DNA of 40,776 nucleotides from positions 1-40,776 of the forward strand of contig JAQSWG010000029.1 of the NCBI GenBank assembly GCA_029266735.1, written 5' to 3'. Below are positions 32,558 through 40,776 of this stretch, in pieces. Under the pieces are notes generated by a model. That model was not told the origin of the DNA. It was given only the letters and a program-made list of their open reading frames with translations, and ran no database searches. Position numbers and translations under genes: made by a program. This stretch comes from Ornithinibacter sp. (lineage in GTDB: Bacteria > Actinomycetota > Actinomycetes > Actinomycetales > Dermatophilaceae). Position 1 is the stretch's first letter; each line of letters begins with the position of its first letter.

Positions 32558-32803
32558 ATGCCGGAACCGACCGTGCTCCCCGTCCGCGGTGAGGTCGTCG
32601 CCGACGCCCGCGGGAACGGACGGGCCCTGCGCGTGTCGTGGCACCCCGAGCACGGCCTCGCCGTCCTCTCGGTCTGGCGAGGCACGCTGTGCGTCGCCAC
32701 CGTCCAGGTCGAGGGCTCGGAGGTGCCACACCTCGTCGATGTGCTCGTCCGTGGACTGGCAACCGGTTCCGCGCCGCCCGAGGAGCGCCCGGCGGCCGTC
32801 TGA
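32558..32803 (+). CDS. Small hypothetical protein (81 aa)
   Basis: The product has one compact beta-rich stretch (RALRVSWHPEHGLAVLSVWR, then CVATVQVEGSEVPHLVDVLV) and a Pro/Glu tail. No signal peptide. It resembles small conserved actinobacterial proteins whose function is not known to me. ATG 32558 is 12 bases after GGGGAG. It follows the XRE-MurA gene by 95 bases and may be co-transcribed. Confidence 0.65.
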   Translation: MPEPTVLPVRGEVVADARGNGRALRVSWHPEHGLAVLSVWRGTLCVATVQVEGSEVPHLVDVLVRGLATGSAPPEERPAAV

Positions 32804-32862
32804 CGACGAGCCACTGAACGCCGAGCCACCCGACCGCGACCGACGCCGAGTGACGAGTTCGT

Positions 32863-33150
32863 TCACACGTCGATGGTGAGGCGAAGGGTCACGACATCAC
32901 CGACCTCCACGTCCTCGGCTCGACGGACGAGGTCCTTGAGCGGGACGACGTAACCACCGTCCTTCGGCCAGAGCGAGGTCGCCCACACGGTCGACCCGAG
33001 CCTCACGCCGACGGGGATCATGCCCCATCCGTAGCTCACCAGCGGGGCGGCCATCTCGAGAGCGCCGCAGTCGCCCTCCGGGACGGACACGAAGTGGTAC
33101 GGCGCCGGGCCTCGCCAGTGCCACACCTCACCGGTGAACTCCAGCTCCAC
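32863..33150 (-). CDS. DUF1905 protein
   Basis: The 95-residue protein has the DUF1905 pattern: VELEFTGEVWHWRGPAPYHF at the start, GWGMIPVGVRLGSTVW in the middle and GGYVVPLKDLVRRAEDVEVG followed by DVVTLRLTIDV at the end. The family is a small beta-barrel of unknown role. GTG 33150 lies six bases after TATGCT (33157-33162, minus), so the transcript is probably leaderless; longer frames upstream are antisense noise. Confidence 0.85.
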   Translation of the reverse strand: MELEFTGEVWHWRGPAPYHFVSVPEGDCGALEMAAPLVSYGWGMIPVGVRLGSTVWATSLWPKDGGYVVPLKDLVRRAEDVEVGDVVTLRLTIDV

Positions 33151-33205
33151 CGGGCCAGCATAGGGAGCGTCGCCGGACCGACGGTGGTGGGCCGGGACGA
33201 CAGCC

Positions 33206-33973
33206 CTACTCGCGACGCGCCACCCAGGCCTCCTCCGCGGGCCAGCGGGCGGCCCACTGCGGCGAGACGATGTCGTAGAACGGGTGGTCGGTGCCCTCCG
33301 ACGGGGCGAAGACCTCGTGCAGCGACTCCACGACGAACCCCGACCGGCGCAGCAGGCCCACCCAGTCGCCGTGGGACGGGTGGAACTCGACGCCTCCCCC
33401 CGGCCACCGCACCCGGTATGCCTCCCCGTAGCCCCGCAGCAGCTGCTCCCCTGCGACGCCCTCGTCGGTCGGGACGCACAGCGCTGAGAGGTGGCTGTTG
33501 GTGAGGAACACGAGGCGTCCTCCCGGCCGCAGCAGCCGGGACGCCTCGGGGAGCCACCGCTCCGGGTCGCACCAGGCAGCCGCACCGTGCTCGCTGACGA
33601 CGAGGTCGAAGCAGCCGCTCGCGAGAGGCACCCGCTCGACGTCCCCCTGGACGAGGGGGAAGTCGGGGCCCAGCCGGTCGCGGAGCCGCCGTGCGGTGGC
33701 CAGCTGCTCACCGGACAGGTCGACCGCCACCGGTCTCGCGCCGGCGCGAGCCAGCCACGCCGACAGGTAGGCGGTGCCGCACGCGAGCTCGAGGACGTCC
33801 CTTCCCCGGACGTCGCCGAGGAGACCGAGCTCGCGTTCGGGAACGGCGAACAGGCCCCACACGACGTCCGACCGGCGCCAGAGGTCCTCGGCCGCGGCGT
33901 CCGTGAAGCGCTCGTTGACCAGAGCCCACAGCGCCCGGTTGACGGCGAGCTCGTCGGCGCGGGACTCCGTCAC
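33206..33973 (-). CDS. Class I SAM-dependent methyltransferase
   Basis: The 255-residue protein has motif I VLELACGTAYLSAWLA, motif II-like PVAVDLSGEQLATARRL, DFPLVQGDVERVPLASGCFD (motif III) and RLLRPGGRLVFLTNS, all typical of methyltransferase domain 11. An N-terminal helix bundle and the C-terminal RSGFVVESLHEVFAP are also usual. The substrate is unknown. GTG 33973 is preferred: the ATG at 33982 would overlap the TAGCAT box (33981-33986, minus) that ends seven bases before the GTG. Confidence 0.85.
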   Translation of the reverse strand: MTESRADELAVNRALWALVNERFTDAAAEDLWRRSDVVWGLFAVPERELGLLGDVRGRDVLELACGTAYLSAWLARAGARPVAVDLSGEQLATARRLRDRLGPDFPLVQGDVERVPLASGCFDLVVSEHGAAAWCDPERWLPEASRLLRPGGRLVFLTNSHLSALCVPTDEGVAGEQLLRGYGEAYRVRWPGGGVEFHPSHGDWVGLLRRSGFVVESLHEVFAPSEGTDHPFYDIVSPQWAARWPAEEAWVARRE

Positions 33974-34069
33974 CCGGCTCATGCTAGGCGCGCCCCCTTC
34001 CGGAGCGTGACCGCCCGGTGCCGACGCGCTCCTGCGGCGGAGTCCTGGGGACGCCGGCCGGCCCCCGCG

Positions 34070-35044
34070 TCAGCGCAGGACCGCCTCCTGGACCCGGCGC
34101 TCCTCCTCGTCGGTGAGACCCGCTGCCCGAGGTACGTCCCGCACCTCCTCGAAGGCGAGCGCGTCGCGGAGCGTGTCTCGCAGGGGGCGCACCCGCAGAC
34201 CGGCGGCGCGCGCACGGGCAGTGCCCAGCGTCGCGAACCCTCGCCACTGCGGGTCGTCGATCCAGAGCGGCAGGGATGACGGCCCCATCCACGAGGTCAC
34301 CCCCAGCTCGGCGAGCAGGCTGGGCGGCACCTCGAGTGGGGTGGCCGTCGACCCGGCCACCTGCGCGGCTGCGGTGAGGATCTCGGCCAGGGTCGTCGTG
34401 GGGCCGGTCGCGTTGAACGTCCCGTCGAGCCGCTCCTCGGCCGCGGAGACCAGCCAGGGCGCGAGGTCGCGGACGTCGATGACGGCGCAGGGGAAGTCCG
34501 GGTCTGCCGGCACGACGACCCGGTCCGCGACGGGGTGGGCGAACCGCCAGGGCCAGTAGCCGGTGCGCCCCGACCAGTCGCCGGGGCCACCGATGAGACC
34601 GGATCGGACGATGGTCGCCGTCGCCGCGCCCTGACGCACCGCGTCCTCGCACGCCACCTTCGCCTCGCCGTAGACCTCCATGCTGGTCATGACGTCCCCG
34701 GCCAGAGGTTCCCGCACCGGCGCGTCCTCGTCCTGCTCCAGGCTCGAGAAGGAGGCATACGCGTTGCCCGAGGAGACGAACACCCAGTGCCGTGCTCGCA
34801 GGTCGCGAACCGCGCGTCGGACGTGGCCCGGATGCCGTGCCACGTCGAGGACGGTGTCCCAGTCCGCACCCGAGACCGCCCCCAGGCCGTCCTCCCGATC
34901 ACGGTCCGCCGCGACGAACGTCGCACCGGGTGCTGCCTCACCGTTGCCGCGCGCGAGGCACGTGACCTCGTGTCCGCGGGCCACGGCATCCTGTGCGACG
35001 GTCCGCCCCAGCCACGCCGTCCCACCGAGCACGAGGATTCTCAT
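34070..35044 (-). CDS. NAD-dependent epimerase/reductase (extended SDR)
   Basis: The 324-residue protein starts with the Rossmann motif RILVLGGTAWLGRTVA and continues with WVFVSSGNAYASFSSLEQDE and EVYGEAKVACEDAV, where Tyr-x3-Lys is the catalytic pair of short-chain dehydrogenases. It resembles the RNA-binding/CSP41-type or reductase branch of the NAD(P)-epimerase family. Substrate unknown. TTTGCT lies six bases before ATG 35044, near the leaderless pattern. It is 72 bases downstream of the dxs stop on the same strand. Confidence 0.85.
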   Translation of the reverse strand: MRILVLGGTAWLGRTVAQDAVARGHEVTCLARGNGEAAPGATFVAADRDREDGLGAVSGADWDTVLDVARHPGHVRRAVRDLRARHWVFVSSGNAYASFSSLEQDEDAPVREPLAGDVMTSMEVYGEAKVACEDAVRQGAATATIVRSGLIGGPGDWSGRTGYWPWRFAHPVADRVVVPADPDFPCAVIDVRDLAPWLVSAAEERLDGTFNATGPTTTLAEILTAAAQVAGSTATPLEVPPSLLAELGVTSWMGPSSLPLWIDDPQWRGFATLGTARARAAGLRVRPLRDTLRDALAFEEVRDVPRAAGLTDEEERRVQEAVLR

Positions 35045-35116
35045 GCCGTGAGCAAACCGCGTGGGATGCCGTCCGCGCCAGCGCGTTCGCGCTCGGCAGA
35101 GCGACGGGGCTGCCCG

Positions 35117-36985
35117 TCAGGTGAGGCGTGCGCGCACGGAGGCCGCGACGGCGTCCGGGGTGAGGTCGGCGGCGTCGAGGACCTGACCGCGGGACCCGTG
35201 CTCGAGGAAGCGCTTGGGCAGGCCGTACGAGTCGACGGGGACGTCCGAGCCGGCGTCGCGGACGGCGAGCGCGACCTGGGAGCCGATGCCACCGACGACG
35301 ACGTTGTCCTCCACGACCGCCACGCGGCGCGCCGACGATGCCAGGGTCACGAGGTCGGGGCTCACGGGGAGCACCCAGACCGGGTCGACGACCCGCACGC
35401 GCACGCCCTCGGCCTCCAGCTTCTCGGCGGCGGTCAGCGTCGTCGCCGCCATCGAGCCGACGCCCACGAGCAGCACGTCCACGTCGCCGGCATCGGGCTC
35501 GGCGAGGACGTCGACCGCACCGACGGTGCGGACCGCGGTGATCGGGTCGCCCACGGTGCCCTTGGGGAAGCGCACCACCGACGGCGCGTCGGCAACGGCG
35601 ACAGCGGCGTGGAGGGCTCGCACGACCTGGTGGCCGTCGCGGGGGGCGGCGAGGTGCAGGCCGGGGACGACGCCGCTGATGGTCATGTCCCACATGCCGT
35701 GGTGGGATGCCCCGTCCGGACCGGTGATCCCCGAGCGGTCGAGCACCACGGTGACGCCGGCCCGGTGGAGGGCGCAGTCCATGAGCAGCTGGTCGAAGGC
35801 CCGGTTGAGGAAGGTGGCGTAGACCGCGACCACGGGGTGCAGACCGGCATAGGACAGCCCGGCCGCCATGGTGAGCGCGTGCTGTTCGGCGATGCCGACG
35901 TCGAAGGTGCGCTCCGGGAAGCGCTCACAGAAGTCCTTGAGCCCGACGGGGATCATCATGGCGGCGGTGATCGCGACGACGTCGTCCCGCTCCGCGCCGA
36001 TCTCGACCATCGCCTCGCTGAACTCGTCGGTCCAGCTGCGCCCGGCGATCTCGAGGGGCAGGCCGGTCTCCGGGTTGATGACGCCGACGGCGTGGAACTG
36101 GTCGCCCTCGTCGTTGACGGCGTGGTCGTAGCCACGCCCCTTCTGGGTGATCACGTGCACGAGGACCGGCCCGCGGAACGCCCGCGCCTTGCGCAGGGCG
36201 GCCTCGATCGCCGGCTCGTCGTGCCCGTCGACCGGACCGAGGTACTTCAGACCGAGGTCCTCGAACAGGCCCTGCGGCGCGACGATGTCCTTGAGGCCCT
36301 TCTTCACCCCATGGAGCGTCTCGTACATCGCCCCGCCGACGACCGGGGTGCGCGAGACGGTGGTCTTGCCCCAGTCGAGGAAGCGTTCGTACCCGCGCGT
36401 CGTGCGCAGCGTCGCCAGGTGGTCGGCCAGGCCGCCTCGGGTGGGGGCGTAGGACCGCTCGTTGTCGTTGACGACGACGACGAGGGGGAGGTCGGAGTCC
36501 GCGGCGATGTTGTTCAGCGCTTCCCAGGCCATCCCGCCGGTGAGCGCGCCGTCGCCGATGACGGCCACCGTGTGGCGGTCGGTCTGGCCCTGGACGACCC
36601 GCCCCGCCGCGATGCCGTGCGCCCAGGAGAGCGAGGTCGAGGCGTGCGAGTTCTCCACGACGTCGTGCTGGGACTCCGCACGACTCGGGTAGCCGGACAG
36701 CCCGCCCTGGGTGCGGAGCCCGGAGAAGTTCCGTCGTCCGGTGAGGAGCTTGTGGACGTAGGACTGGTGACCCGTGTCGAAGACGACCGTGTCGTCGGGG
36801 GAGCTGAACACCCTGTGGATCGCCATGGTGAGCTCGACGACGCCGAGGTTGGGGCCGAGGTGGCCGCCCGTGCGCGAGACCTCCTCGACGAGGAAGCGCC
36901 GGATCTCGTCCGCGAGCGGGGCAAGCTGGTCCGGGCGTAGCGCCTTGAGGTCGTCGGGTCCCCCGATGCGCTCGAGCAGGCTCAC
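35117..36985 (-). CDS. dxs: 1-deoxy-D-xylulose-5-phosphate synthase
   Basis: The 622-residue enzyme makes DXP from pyruvate and glyceraldehyde-3-phosphate, the first step of the MEP isoprenoid pathway. Thiamine-diphosphate motif: [18 protein letters not shown] to [14 protein letters not shown]. Also [35 protein letters not shown], and in the pyrimidine domain [19 protein letters not shown] with the activating Glu. GTG 36985 has AGGAGG nine bases upstream. Length is typical. Its placement near RNase D and hem genes is common in actinobacteria. Confidence 0.96.
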   Translation of the reverse strand: MSLLERIGGPDDLKALRPDQLAPLADEIRRFLVEEVSRTGGHLGPNLGVVELTMAIHRVFSSPDDTVVFDTGHQSYVHKLLTGRRNFSGLRTQGGLSGYPSRAESQHDVVENSHASTSLSWAHGIAAGRVVQGQTDRHTVAVIGDGALTGGMAWEALNNIAADSDLPLVVVVNDNERSYAPTRGGLADHLATLRTTRGYERFLDWGKTTVSRTPVVGGAMYETLHGVKKGLKDIVAPQGLFEDLGLKYLGPVDGHDEPAIEAALRKARAFRGPVLVHVITQKGRGYDHAVNDEGDQFHAVGVINPETGLPLEIAGRSWTDEFSEAMVEIGAERDDVVAITAAMMIPVGLKDFCERFPERTFDVGIAEQHALTMAAGLSYAGLHPVVAVYATFLNRAFDQLLMDCALHRAGVTVVLDRSGITGPDGASHHGMWDMTISGVVPGLHLAAPRDGHQVVRALHAAVAVADAPSVVRFPKGTVGDPITAVRTVGAVDVLAEPDAGDVDVLLVGVGSMAATTLTAAEKLEAEGVRVRVVDPVWVLPVSPDLVTLASSARRVAVVEDNVVVGGIGSQVALAVRDAGSDVPVDSYGLPKRFLEHGSRGQVLDAADLTPDAVAASVRARLT

Positions 36986-37108
36986 CGGTGCCTACCTCCT
37001 GGTCTCCTCACGGCACACGAACCACCTGAGTCTAGGCGCTGGGCGCCGAACGACCCGCACGGACCGGGGTGCCCTCCACCACTCCGCCACGTGGCCGCCG
37101 CACGACCT

Positions 37109-37582
37109 TCACAGGCGCGGCACGAACTCGAGCCCGCGGAGGGCGTCGAGGAGCAGGCCGGCGGCACGCCGGGCGGACAGCAGCCGGACCCCTTCGACCT
37201 CGAGGTCACCGAGCACCTGGGCCACACCCTCGGGCCCGATGTCGTCGACGAGGTCGACCCGCACCTCGCGGTACGCGGACCGCATGGCGTCGAGCTGGGC
37301 GTCGAGGTGGCGCACGGTGAGCCAGGCGAGCGCCACCGGATGACGACGCCACGCCGGGTGCAGCCGGTAGTCCGGCGGGCAGTGGTCGAGCAGCCACGCG
37401 CTCGCCCGGTGGTCCCAGCCGCGCTCCCCCGGCGGCGGCACCCCGGGTGGCCAACCGGGCGGGCCGCCGGCGCCGACTCCCCCGGCCCCGGCGGCCGAGC
37501 GTTGCTGCGCGGGTTGCTGCGCGGGTGACCCCGGGCTGCCGGCACGCAGCGGCGGACCGTGGGGCAACGCAGGATCGAACAC
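37109..37582 (-). CDS. Protein of unknown function under a predicted LexA box
   Basis: From GTG 37582 the product has 157 residues: VFDPALPHGPPLR, a Pro/Gly/Ala-rich low-complexity part (about residues 14-50), then a folded C-terminal half (RASAWLLDHCPPDYRLHPAW, ALAWLTVRHLDAQLDAMRSA, DLVDDIGPEGVAQVLGDLEV). The start is inferred from TATCAT (37590-37595, minus) ending seven bases before the GTG; ATG 37612 would place the promoter and operator inside the gene. A perfect SOS-box sequence straddles the expected transcript start. I know no family for it. It is divergent from sir by 106 bases. Induction by DNA damage is inferred, not shown. Confidence 0.6.
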   Translation of the reverse strand: MFDPALPHGPPLRAGSPGSPAQQPAQQRSAAGAGGVGAGGPPGWPPGVPPPGERGWDHRASAWLLDHCPPDYRLHPAWRRHPVALAWLTVRHLDAQLDAMRSAYREVRVDLVDDIGPEGVAQVLGDLEVEGVRLLSARRAAGLLLDALRGLEFVPRL

Positions 37583-37595
37583 GTGTTCGATGATA
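37575..37595 (-). promoter_or_regulatory. LexA (SOS) box and overlapping -10 element
   Basis: TCGAACACGTGTTCGA (37575-37590) fits the actinobacterial LexA consensus TCGAAC-N4-GTTCGA at all 12 fixed positions; the palindrome extends to 18 bp (ATCGAACACGTGTTCGAT). On the minus strand, TATCAT (37595-37590) and GTG (37582-37580) flank it with a seven-base gap, so LexA binding would cover the transcription start of the unknown gene. Confidence 0.7.
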
Positions 37596-37612
37596 CGCGC
37601 GGCCGACCACAT

Positions 37613-37682
37613 CGTGGACCACCACTCGGGTAATAATGGGTCGTTATACATTTCATCACTAGAACTAATCGCTATCCGCCGA
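37613..37682 (+). promoter_or_regulatory. AT-rich upstream region of the sir operon
   Basis: This about 70-base stretch is markedly richer in A and T than anything around it (GGGTAATAATGGG, TCGTTATACATTTCATCAC, AACTAATCGCTAT). It must hold the promoter of sir-cysH-cysD. TATACA (37645-37650) and CTAATC/CTATCC near 37671-37677 are candidate -10 elements; I see no convincing -35 and no clear palindrome. GAGGA precedes ATG 37689 by three bases. Confidence 0.45.
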
Positions 37683-37688
37683 GGACCG

Positions 37689-39398
37689 ATGAGCACGCAC
37701 ACCACTGACAGCACGACGGCGCGGGCGCTCCGCCCGCCGCGCGCCGGCCGCTCCAACGGCCAGTGGGCGGTCGACGGGCGGGCGGCGCTCAACGCCAACG
37801 AGGAGATGAAGGCGGCCGGCGGCGGGCTCGAGGTCCGGGAGCGCATCGAGACGGTCTACGCACTGCAGGGCTTCGACTCCATCCCCGACGACGACCTCCA
37901 CGGCCGCATGCGGTGGTGGGGTCTGTACACCCAGCGACGCCCGGGCATCGACGGCGGACGCACCGCCACCCTGGAGCCGCACGAGCTGTCGGACCGCTAC
38001 TTCATGCTGCGGGTCCGCCTGGACGGCGGCGCACTGACCCTGGGTCAGCTCCGTGTCCTCGCCGGCATCTCCCGCGACTTCGCCCGCGACACCGCAGACA
38101 TCAGCGACCGCCAGAACATCCAGTACCACTGGATCCGCGTCGAGGACGTGCCCGAGATCTGGCGTCGGCTCGAGGAGGTCGGGCTCCAGACGACCGAGGC
38201 GTGCGGTGACACCCCCCGCGTCGTCCTGGGCAGCCCCTTGGCCGGGATCGCCGCCGACGAGATCCTCGACCCCACGCCCGCGATCGAGGAGATCACCAGC
38301 CGCTTCATCGGCGACCCGGACCTGGCCAACCTCCCCCGCAAGTTCAAGTCCGCCGTCACCGGCCACCCGAGCCTGGACGTCGTCCACGAGATCAACGACA
38401 TCTCCTTCGTCGGTGTCCGACACCCCAGCCTCGGCGCCGGCTACGACCTGTGGGTGGGTGGCGGGCTGTCGACCGCGCCCCGGCTCGCCGAGCGGCTCGG
38501 TGTCTTCGTCGAGCCCGACCGGGTGGCCGAGGTCTGGCACGGCGTCATCCGGATCTTCCGTGACCACGGCTACCGCCGCCTGCGGACCAAGGCCCGCCTG
38601 AAGTTCCTCCTCGCGGAGTGGGGGCCGGTGACGTTCCGCGAGGTGCTCGAACGCGACTACCTCGACTCCCCGCTCCCCGACGGACCGCCCCCGGCCCCTG
38701 CGACCGGTCCCGGTGACCACGTCGGAGTCCACCTCCAGAAGGACGGTCTGCACTACGTCGGAGCCGCCCCGGTCGTCGGTCGGATCAGTGGGGAGGTGCT
38801 CACCGGGCTGAGCGACGTCATGGAGGCGGCCGGCAGCGACCGGCTGAGGCTGACGCCCCACCAGAAGCTCGTCGTCCTCGACGTCCCTGCGGCCGCGCTC
38901 GACAACCTCGTCCCGGGCCTCGAGCGGCTGGGCCTGTCGGTCACCCCCAGCCCGTTCCGCCGCCACACGATGGCCTGCACCGGCATCGAGTACTGCAAGC
39001 TCGCCATCGTCGAGACCAAGGCGACCGCAGCGACGGCGATCGCCGAGCTGGAGCGCCGCCTCGCCGACCTCGACCTCGACACGCCGATCACCCTCAACAT
39101 CAACGGCTGCCCGAACTCGTGTGCCCGCATCCAGGTCGCCGACATCGGGTTGAAGGGCCAGATCGTCACCGTCGACGGCGAGCAGGAGGCCGGCTTCCAG
39201 GTGCACCTCGGCGGCGGGCTCGCGTCCGCCGACCGTGAGGAGGCCGGGCTGGGGCGCACGGTGCGAGGGCTCAAGGTGACCGCCGAGGCCCTTCCCGACC
39301 TCGTCGAACGACTGGTGCGCCGCTACGTCGTCGCCCGGGAGCCGAGCGAGACGTTCTCCGCCTGGGTCCACCGCGTCGACGAGGAGGAGCTCCGATGA
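37689..39398 (+). CDS. sir: Ferredoxin-dependent sulfite/nitrite reductase
   Basis: The 569-residue enzyme reduces sulfite to sulfide with six electrons. The siroheme-[4Fe-4S] ligands are TMACTGIEYCKLAIVETK (C-x5-C) and NINGCPNSCARIQVADIG (C-x3-C). The two ferredoxin-like halves are visible: RLDGGALTLGQLRVLAGISR and DTADISDRQNIQYHWIRVED in the first. Followed by cysH and cysD it is most likely a sulfite reductase (SirA type) rather than a nitrite reductase. ATG 37689 begins the protein; its stop overlaps cysH by four bases (ATGA). Confidence 0.93.
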   Translation: MSTHTTDSTTARALRPPRAGRSNGQWAVDGRAALNANEEMKAAGGGLEVRERIETVYALQGFDSIPDDDLHGRMRWWGLYTQRRPGIDGGRTATLEPHELSDRYFMLRVRLDGGALTLGQLRVLAGISRDFARDTADISDRQNIQYHWIRVEDVPEIWRRLEEVGLQTTEACGDTPRVVLGSPLAGIAADEILDPTPAIEEITSRFIGDPDLANLPRKFKSAVTGHPSLDVVHEINDISFVGVRHPSLGAGYDLWVGGGLSTAPRLAERLGVFVEPDRVAEVWHGVIRIFRDHGYRRLRTKARLKFLLAEWGPVTFREVLERDYLDSPLPDGPPPAPATGPGDHVGVHLQKDGLHYVGAAPVVGRISGEVLTGLSDVMEAAGSDRLRLTPHQKLVVLDVPAAALDNLVPGLERLGLSVTPSPFRRHTMACTGIEYCKLAIVETKATAATAIAELERRLADLDLDTPITLNINGCPNSCARIQVADIGLKGQIVTVDGEQEAGFQVHLGGGLASADREEAGLGRTVRGLKVTAEALPDLVERLVRRYVVAREPSETFSAWVHRVDEEELR

Positions 39399-40141
39399 CG
39401 ACCGGCACCAGCCGTGCCCGCGGCACCACCACCAGCCCTCCTGCGCGCCGCAGCACCGACGAGCTGCGCGCGCTGGCGGTGCAGGGCGCACGGGAGCTCG
39501 GGCCCCATGCCACCGCCGACGACGTGGCGGCCTGGGCCGCGCGCACCTTCCCCGGCACCCTCGCCGTGGCCTGCAGCATGGCGGATGCCGTGCTTCCGGC
39601 GGTCGTCGCGAACCGTGCCCCCGGCGTGGACGTGCTGTTCCTCGACACCGGCTACCACTTCGCCGAGACGTACGGCACCCGCGACCAGGTCGCCCACGAG
39701 CTCGACGTCACCGTCGTCGACGTCACGCCGACCCTCACGGTGGCCGAGCAGGACGCGAAGTACGGCCCTCGGCTCCACGAGCGCGACCCCGCCGCGTGCT
39801 GCCGGATGCGCAAGGTCGAGCCGCTGCGGGCGGCGCTCGCCGGCTATGAGGCGTGGGTGACGGGCATCCGTCGTGACGAGGGCCCGACCCGTGCCGACAC
39901 ACCGCTGGTGACCTTCGACGAGCAGTTCGGCCTGGTCAAGATCAACCCGCTGGCGGCGTGGACGTTCGACGAGGTCGTCGACTATGCGAACGACCACCGC
40001 GTGCCGGTGAACCTCCTTCTCTCCGATGGCTACCCATCCATCGGGTGCGAGCCGTGCACCCAGCGCGCGGAGCCCGGGAGCGACCTGAGGGCCGGACGCT
40101 GGGCCGGCCTCGCCAAGACCGAGTGCGGACTCCACCAGTGA
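39395..40141 (+). CDS. cysH: Phosphoadenylyl/adenylyl-sulfate reductase
   Basis: The 248-residue enzyme reduces activated sulfate to sulfite. It has the iron-sulfur type cysteines: ACCRMRKVEPLR (Cys-Cys) and GYPSIGCEPCTQRAEPG (Cys-x2-Cys), plus the C-terminal catalytic KTECGLH. These identify an adenylyl-sulfate (APS) rather than a cluster-free PAPS enzyme. LAVACSMADAVLPAVV replaces the PP-loop region and DVLFLDTGYHFAETY follows. It overlaps sir at its start and cysD at its end, so all three are translationally coupled. Confidence 0.94.
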   Translation: MTTGTSRARGTTTSPPARRSTDELRALAVQGARELGPHATADDVAAWAARTFPGTLAVACSMADAVLPAVVANRAPGVDVLFLDTGYHFAETYGTRDQVAHELDVTVVDVTPTLTVAEQDAKYGPRLHERDPAACCRMRKVEPLRAALAGYEAWVTGIRRDEGPTRADTPLVTFDEQFGLVKINPLAAWTFDEVVDYANDHRVPVNLLLSDGYPSIGCEPCTQRAEPGSDLRAGRWAGLAKTECGLHQ

Positions 40142-40776
40142 CCACCACCGTGACGACCACCGACATCCCCACCGAGGTGCTCCCTGTGACGATCGACGTG
40201 ACCACCGTGCCCACGACCGCGCCGCCGGCCGATCTGCCGGTGCTCAGCCAGCTCGACGTCCTGGAGAGCGAGGCGATGCTCGTCATCCGTGAGATCACCG
40301 CCGAGCTCGAGCGCCCGGTCCTGCTGTTCAGCGGCGGCAAGGACTCCGTCGTCATGCTGCACGTGGCCGCGAAGGCGTTCTGGCCGGCCCCGATCCCGTT
40401 CCCGGTGCTCCACGTCGACACCGGGCACAACTTCCCGGAGGTTCTCGCCTACCGCGACGCCACCGTCGAGCGGCTCGGGCTGCGCCTCGAGGTCACCTCG
40501 GTCCAGGACTGGATCGACGACGGCCGGCTGCGCGAGCGCGCCGACGGAACGCGCAACCCGCTCCAGACCCAGCCCCTCCTCGACGCCATCGCCCGGCACC
40601 GGTTCGACGGCGTCTTCGGTGGTGGTCGGCGCGACGAGGAGAAGGCACGCGCCAAGGAGCGGGTCGTCAGCCTGCGCGACGACTTCGGCCAGTGGGACCC
40701 CAAGAACCAGCGGCCCGAGCTGTGGAACCTCTTCAACCCCCGGCACCGCCCCGGTGAGCACGTCCGCGTGTTCCCG
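40138..40776 (+). CDS. cysD: Sulfate adenylyltransferase subunit 2, partial (cut by window edge)
   Basis: The frame from GTG 40138 (overlapping the cysH stop) stays open to the window end. Residues from about 55 match CysD: LVIREITAELERPVLLFSGG with the SGGKDS PP-loop, VLHVDTGHNFPEV, GVFGGGRRDEEKARAKERV, and ELWNLFNPRHRPGEHVRVFP at the edge. The first 40 residues are Thr/Val-rich and not conserved, so a later GTG may be the real start. CysD with CysN makes APS from sulfate and ATP; cysN presumably follows. About two thirds of the protein is present. Confidence 0.93.
   Translation, partial: MTTTVTTTDIPTEVLPVTIDVTTVPTTAPPADLPVLSQLDVLESEAMLVIREITAELERPVLLFSGGKDSVVMLHVAAKAFWPAPIPFPVLHVDTGHNFPEVLAYRDATVERLGLRLEVTSVQDWIDDGRLRERADGTRNPLQTQPLLDAIARHRFDGVFGGGRRDEEKARAKERVVSLRDDFGQWDPKNQRPELWNLFNPRHRPGEHVRVFP

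Noticed and set aside
34535-36940. Plus-strand ORF of 801 codons
   Set aside because: Antisense to dxs and the epimerase gene; composition is a mirror of conserved coding sequence.
37583-37653. Longer N-terminus for the LexA-box gene (from ATG 37612 or an ATG near 37,653)
   Set aside because: The added codons include A/T-ending triplets (CCA TTA TTA) unlike the genome's usage and would place the -10 box and the palindrome inside the gene.

Overview
The window is high-GC DNA from an actinobacterium, most likely a Micrococcales member close to Intrasporangiaceae (Janibacter, Knoellia, Phycicoccus, Tetrasphaera). That placement is inferred from gene content and order: hemE, cgoX and hemQ of the coproporphyrin-dependent haem route, a DUF3000 gene directly before an RNase D-like gene, a fadA-fadB pair, dxs, and a sir-cysH-cysD sulfur operon. 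No 16S gene is present to confirm it.

Bases 1 to about 9,100 are accessory and partly decayed. They hold a GNAT tail, a frameshifted nucleotidyltransferase, a VOC protein, two lipoprotein or secreted proteins, a chimeric remnant ORF, two genes that have both lost their 5' ends at one junction near 4,167, an unrecognised translationally coupled pair, an orphan Flp pilin, small hypothetical proteins and a P-loop kinase-like gene. Between them lie GCGCCCCGG-type hairpins, a 93-95 bp dispersed repeat in two copies, a duplicated 44 bp gene-start segment and an inverted-repeat-rich stretch at 5,215-5,560. A tRNA cluster (Gly-GCC, Cys-GCA, Val-GAC, minus strand, 9,290-9,542) marks the change to dense core genes.

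Bases 9,649 to 25,263 carry a BrkB/YihY membrane protein, an AidB-type acyl-CoA dehydrogenase, PPK2, a RibD-like reductase, an alpha/beta hydrolase coupled to a polymerase-ligase LigD, msrB, a phosphotransferase, cgoX-hemQ, a DUF4349 lipoprotein, hemE, a DMT transporter and DUF3000. Bases 25,264 to 36,985 carry the RNase D-like gene, an ArsR-VOC operon, fadA-fadB, a MurA-type enzyme with an N-terminal XRE DNA-binding domain, small proteins, a methyltransferase, an epimerase and dxs. Bases 37,109 to the end carry a gene of unknown function under a perfect actinobacterial LexA-box sequence, then sir-cysH-cysD for assimilatory sulfate reduction.

A recurring signal helps annotation: at fifteen starts a TANNNT hexamer ends 6 to 8 bases before the start codon, the architecture of leaderless actinobacterial transcripts. 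I used it to choose several starts. The most interesting leads are the LexA-box gene, the XRE-MurA fusion with a palindrome over its own promoter, the palindromic operators before arsR and fadA, and the unexplained repeats and deletion junctions of the first 9 kb.
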